From an uncultured Helcococcus sp. (lineage in GTDB: Bacteria > Bacillota > Clostridia > Tissierellales > Peptoniphilaceae): a stretch of 26,070 bases of DNA. Every line of letters starts with the position of its first letter. Within the stretch, counting starts at the first letter, position 1. This document shows positions 25,038-26,070 of the stretch, in pieces. Position numbers and translations under genes: made by a program. The notes below the pieces were generated by a model, which was given only the letters and a program-made list of their open reading frames with translations, was not told the origin of the DNA and made no database searches. The stretch is taken from positions 1 through 26,070 of the forward strand of contig NZ_CAMPYN010000015.1 in assembly GCF_946998255.1 (NCBI RefSeq). Reading direction: 5' to 3'.

Positions 25038-25796
25038 TTAGGAAAAATATTTGGCAATCATCTTTTCTACTAGCTTGTAATTTAATGGTTTACTACTGCT
25101 TTCAAAAGTTATTATAAAGTTTATTCCAGGTAGGTAGCCATTATCTAGATAAGCTTGGATTTTTCTATAGGTTTTGTCTCTGTATACTATATCATCCATC
25201 ATCCCAAAATGTTCCCAATAGATTTCTTGATTTATTTTTGAATCAAAAATTGTGAAGTCTGGGTATACCCTGCCATAATTGTGTAAAAATAGTTCTTTTT
25301 CATACTTGAATGCTATCCCATTGTTTTTTAGTTTGCTGGCAATGATGTATTCTGACTTGGACCTGAATTCTTCTTTTGGTATTGTTAATGACCTATATCC
25401 CTCATTCAGCCATTCTTCAGTTATTTGTTTTTTAGTTTTTTTGATAGGCTTAACAATACCTTTTTTGATTGGATCTAGGTCATCGTATACGGCATCTATT
25501 AAGTCATCTTGGTAGAGTTTGTTTAGTCTTTTGATGATGGGAAGGAGTTTTTTGGCTTTTTTATAGACTTTGTTTTCATAGTTTGATTGGAAGTATGATT
25601 GGATGATAGATTGGTCGTCTTTGGTTAGGGTTTTTATGTATTTGTTATTTTTGTAAAGCTTAAAATATGTTTTCTTATTGGATCTATCTATTTTTATATG
25701 TCCATTAAATCTCAGCTTCGATTTTTCATCCATTTTTATTAGTATGTCTTTTAATTCTTTTTCTTGTCTTTTAAGTTCCTGCTTTATTGAATCCAT
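25038..25796 (-). CDS. Uncharacterised PD-(D/E)XK-like nuclease-fold protein
   Basis: This 252-residue soluble protein is rich in Lys. Residues ~1-25 form a charged helix, probably coiled coil, and ~65-110 are helical. The C-terminal half looks like a restriction-endonuclease fold: E149 in FRSKSEYIIA (first helix), D180 in RVYPDFTIFD, and E195 in IYWEHFGMMDD, followed by a helix and the strand GINFIITFES. This E...PDF...WEHFG order recalls TnsA/Vsr-like and other PD-(D/E)XK nucleases, although a histidine-phenylalanine replaces the usual x-Lys of the last motif. I know no assigned function for the family. It is a single gene, convergent with the aminopeptidases, with AAAGGA before ATG 25796 and a tandem-repeat array just upstream. 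No partner methylase or transposase is in view. Confidence 0.6.
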   Translation of the reverse strand: MDSIKQELKRQEKELKDILIKMDEKSKLRFNGHIKIDRSNKKTYFKLYKNNKYIKTLTKDDQSIIQSYFQSNYENKVYKKAKKLLPIIKRLNKLYQDDLIDAVYDDLDPIKKGIVKPIKKTKKQITEEWLNEGYRSLTIPKEEFRSKSEYIIASKLKNNGIAFKYEKELFLHNYGRVYPDFTIFDSKINQEIYWEHFGMMDDIVYRDKTYRKIQAYLDNGYLPGINFIITFESSSKPLNYKLVEKMIAKYFS

Positions 25797-25857
25797 GTAA
25801 TGTTCCTTTCTCTATTCATAAATATAATTTTGATGGTGTCAGAGATTATTAATTTCC

Positions 25858-26070
25858 TTATAAAGAACTGCTTTCAGTACTTTAGTGTAATTATTTATCT
25901 ATAAGTACAATATTCGTTAGACTTTAGTTCGATTTTTCTTCAATAAGTACAATATTTCTTGGACCTTATCGCAAATTTTCTCCAATAAGTACAATATTTC
26001 TTGGACTTCAGTATAATTTTTCTTCAATAAGTACAATATTTCTTGGACCTTATCGCAAATTTTCTCCAAT
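25858..26070. repeat. 42 bp tandem-repeat array, running off the right edge
   Basis: Units start at 25858 (degenerate), 25900, 25942, 25984, 26026 and 26068 (cut by the window end), with an exact 42 bp step. Each full unit has a nearly constant first part (AATAAGTACAATATTTCTT, then GGAC) and a variable last ~19 bases. Units at 25942 and 26026 are identical over 42 bases, while those at 25900 and 25984 carry a second type, so the types alternate with an 84 bp super-period. The - strand is open across the array in one frame (14 codons per unit, pattern VQEILYLL) down to a TAA at 25917-25919, but no start is visible here. Between 25797 and 25857 I see only the upstream region of the nuclease-like gene. 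Confidence 0.88.

Noticed and set aside
25900..26070. Possible CRISPR array
   Set aside because: The constant part is only ~23 bp, the variable part ~19 bp is not unique (two units are identical), and no cas gene is present.
25917..26070. Partial - strand reading frame through the 42 bp repeats
   Set aside because: It is open only because the unit is a multiple of three without stops in that frame; no start or ribosome site is visible, so I did not call it a gene.

Overview
The window is AT-rich DNA from a low-GC Gram-positive bacterium. Strong AGGAGG-type ribosome sites, TTGACA/TATAAT-type promoters, a Cys-rich L31 protein and a LytR-CpsA-Psr (LCP) attachment enzyme point to an anaerobic Firmicute. 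The overall flavour resembles the Anaerococcus/Peptoniphilus group (Tissierellia); this placement is an inference from gene content, not a database result.

Left part (1-6428). A flavin/NAD(P)-binding oxidoreductase on the + strand is followed by a gene-free 370 bp stretch with a ~52 bp tandem repeat. On the - strand come the peroxide-detoxification pair ahpC-ahpF (overlapping TAATG junction, own promoter, own terminator), then rpmE (ribosomal protein L31), then galE (UDP-glucose 4-epimerase). A QueC-like PP-loop ATPase with a zinc-knuckle cysteine set is divergent from galE; the two promoters have overlapping -35 boxes.

Central part (6470-22268). Twelve tightly packed - strand genes form one cell-surface polymer operon, running from a promoter at about 22305-22333 to a bidirectional terminator at 6432-6471. 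In transcription order: LCP ligase with a CpsA-like three-helix N-terminus; PglF/CapD-type UDP-sugar 4,6-dehydratase; DegT-family aminotransferase; FemAB/GNAT-type acyl or aminoacyl transferase; Wzy/O-antigen-ligase-type polymerase with a large extracytoplasmic tail; PglC/WcaJ-type phosphoglycosyl transferase; NAD-dependent epimerase; ATP-grasp ligase; MurJ-family flippase; a second ATP-grasp (sugar-transfer-associated type); MBOAT O-acyltransferase; DHHW/AlgX-like SGNH protein. The set accounts for 4-amino-sugar synthesis, priming on undecaprenyl phosphate, flipping, polymerisation, attachment to the wall and O-acylation. No recognisable Leloir glycosyltransferase lies inside the operon, while enzymes that make amide or ester bonds are over-represented. 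The polymerase carries what looks like a catalytically dead polysaccharide-deacetylase (NodB) domain. These two points are the most unusual of the window.

Right part (22451-26070). Two tandem paralogous M29-family metallo-aminopeptidases on the + strand share a promoter and end at a rho-independent terminator. A convergent - strand gene encodes a PD-(D/E)XK-like nuclease-fold protein of unknown role. The window ends inside a 42 bp tandem-repeat array that runs off the right edge. I saw no rRNA, tRNA, insertion sequence, integrase, CRISPR array or riboswitch.
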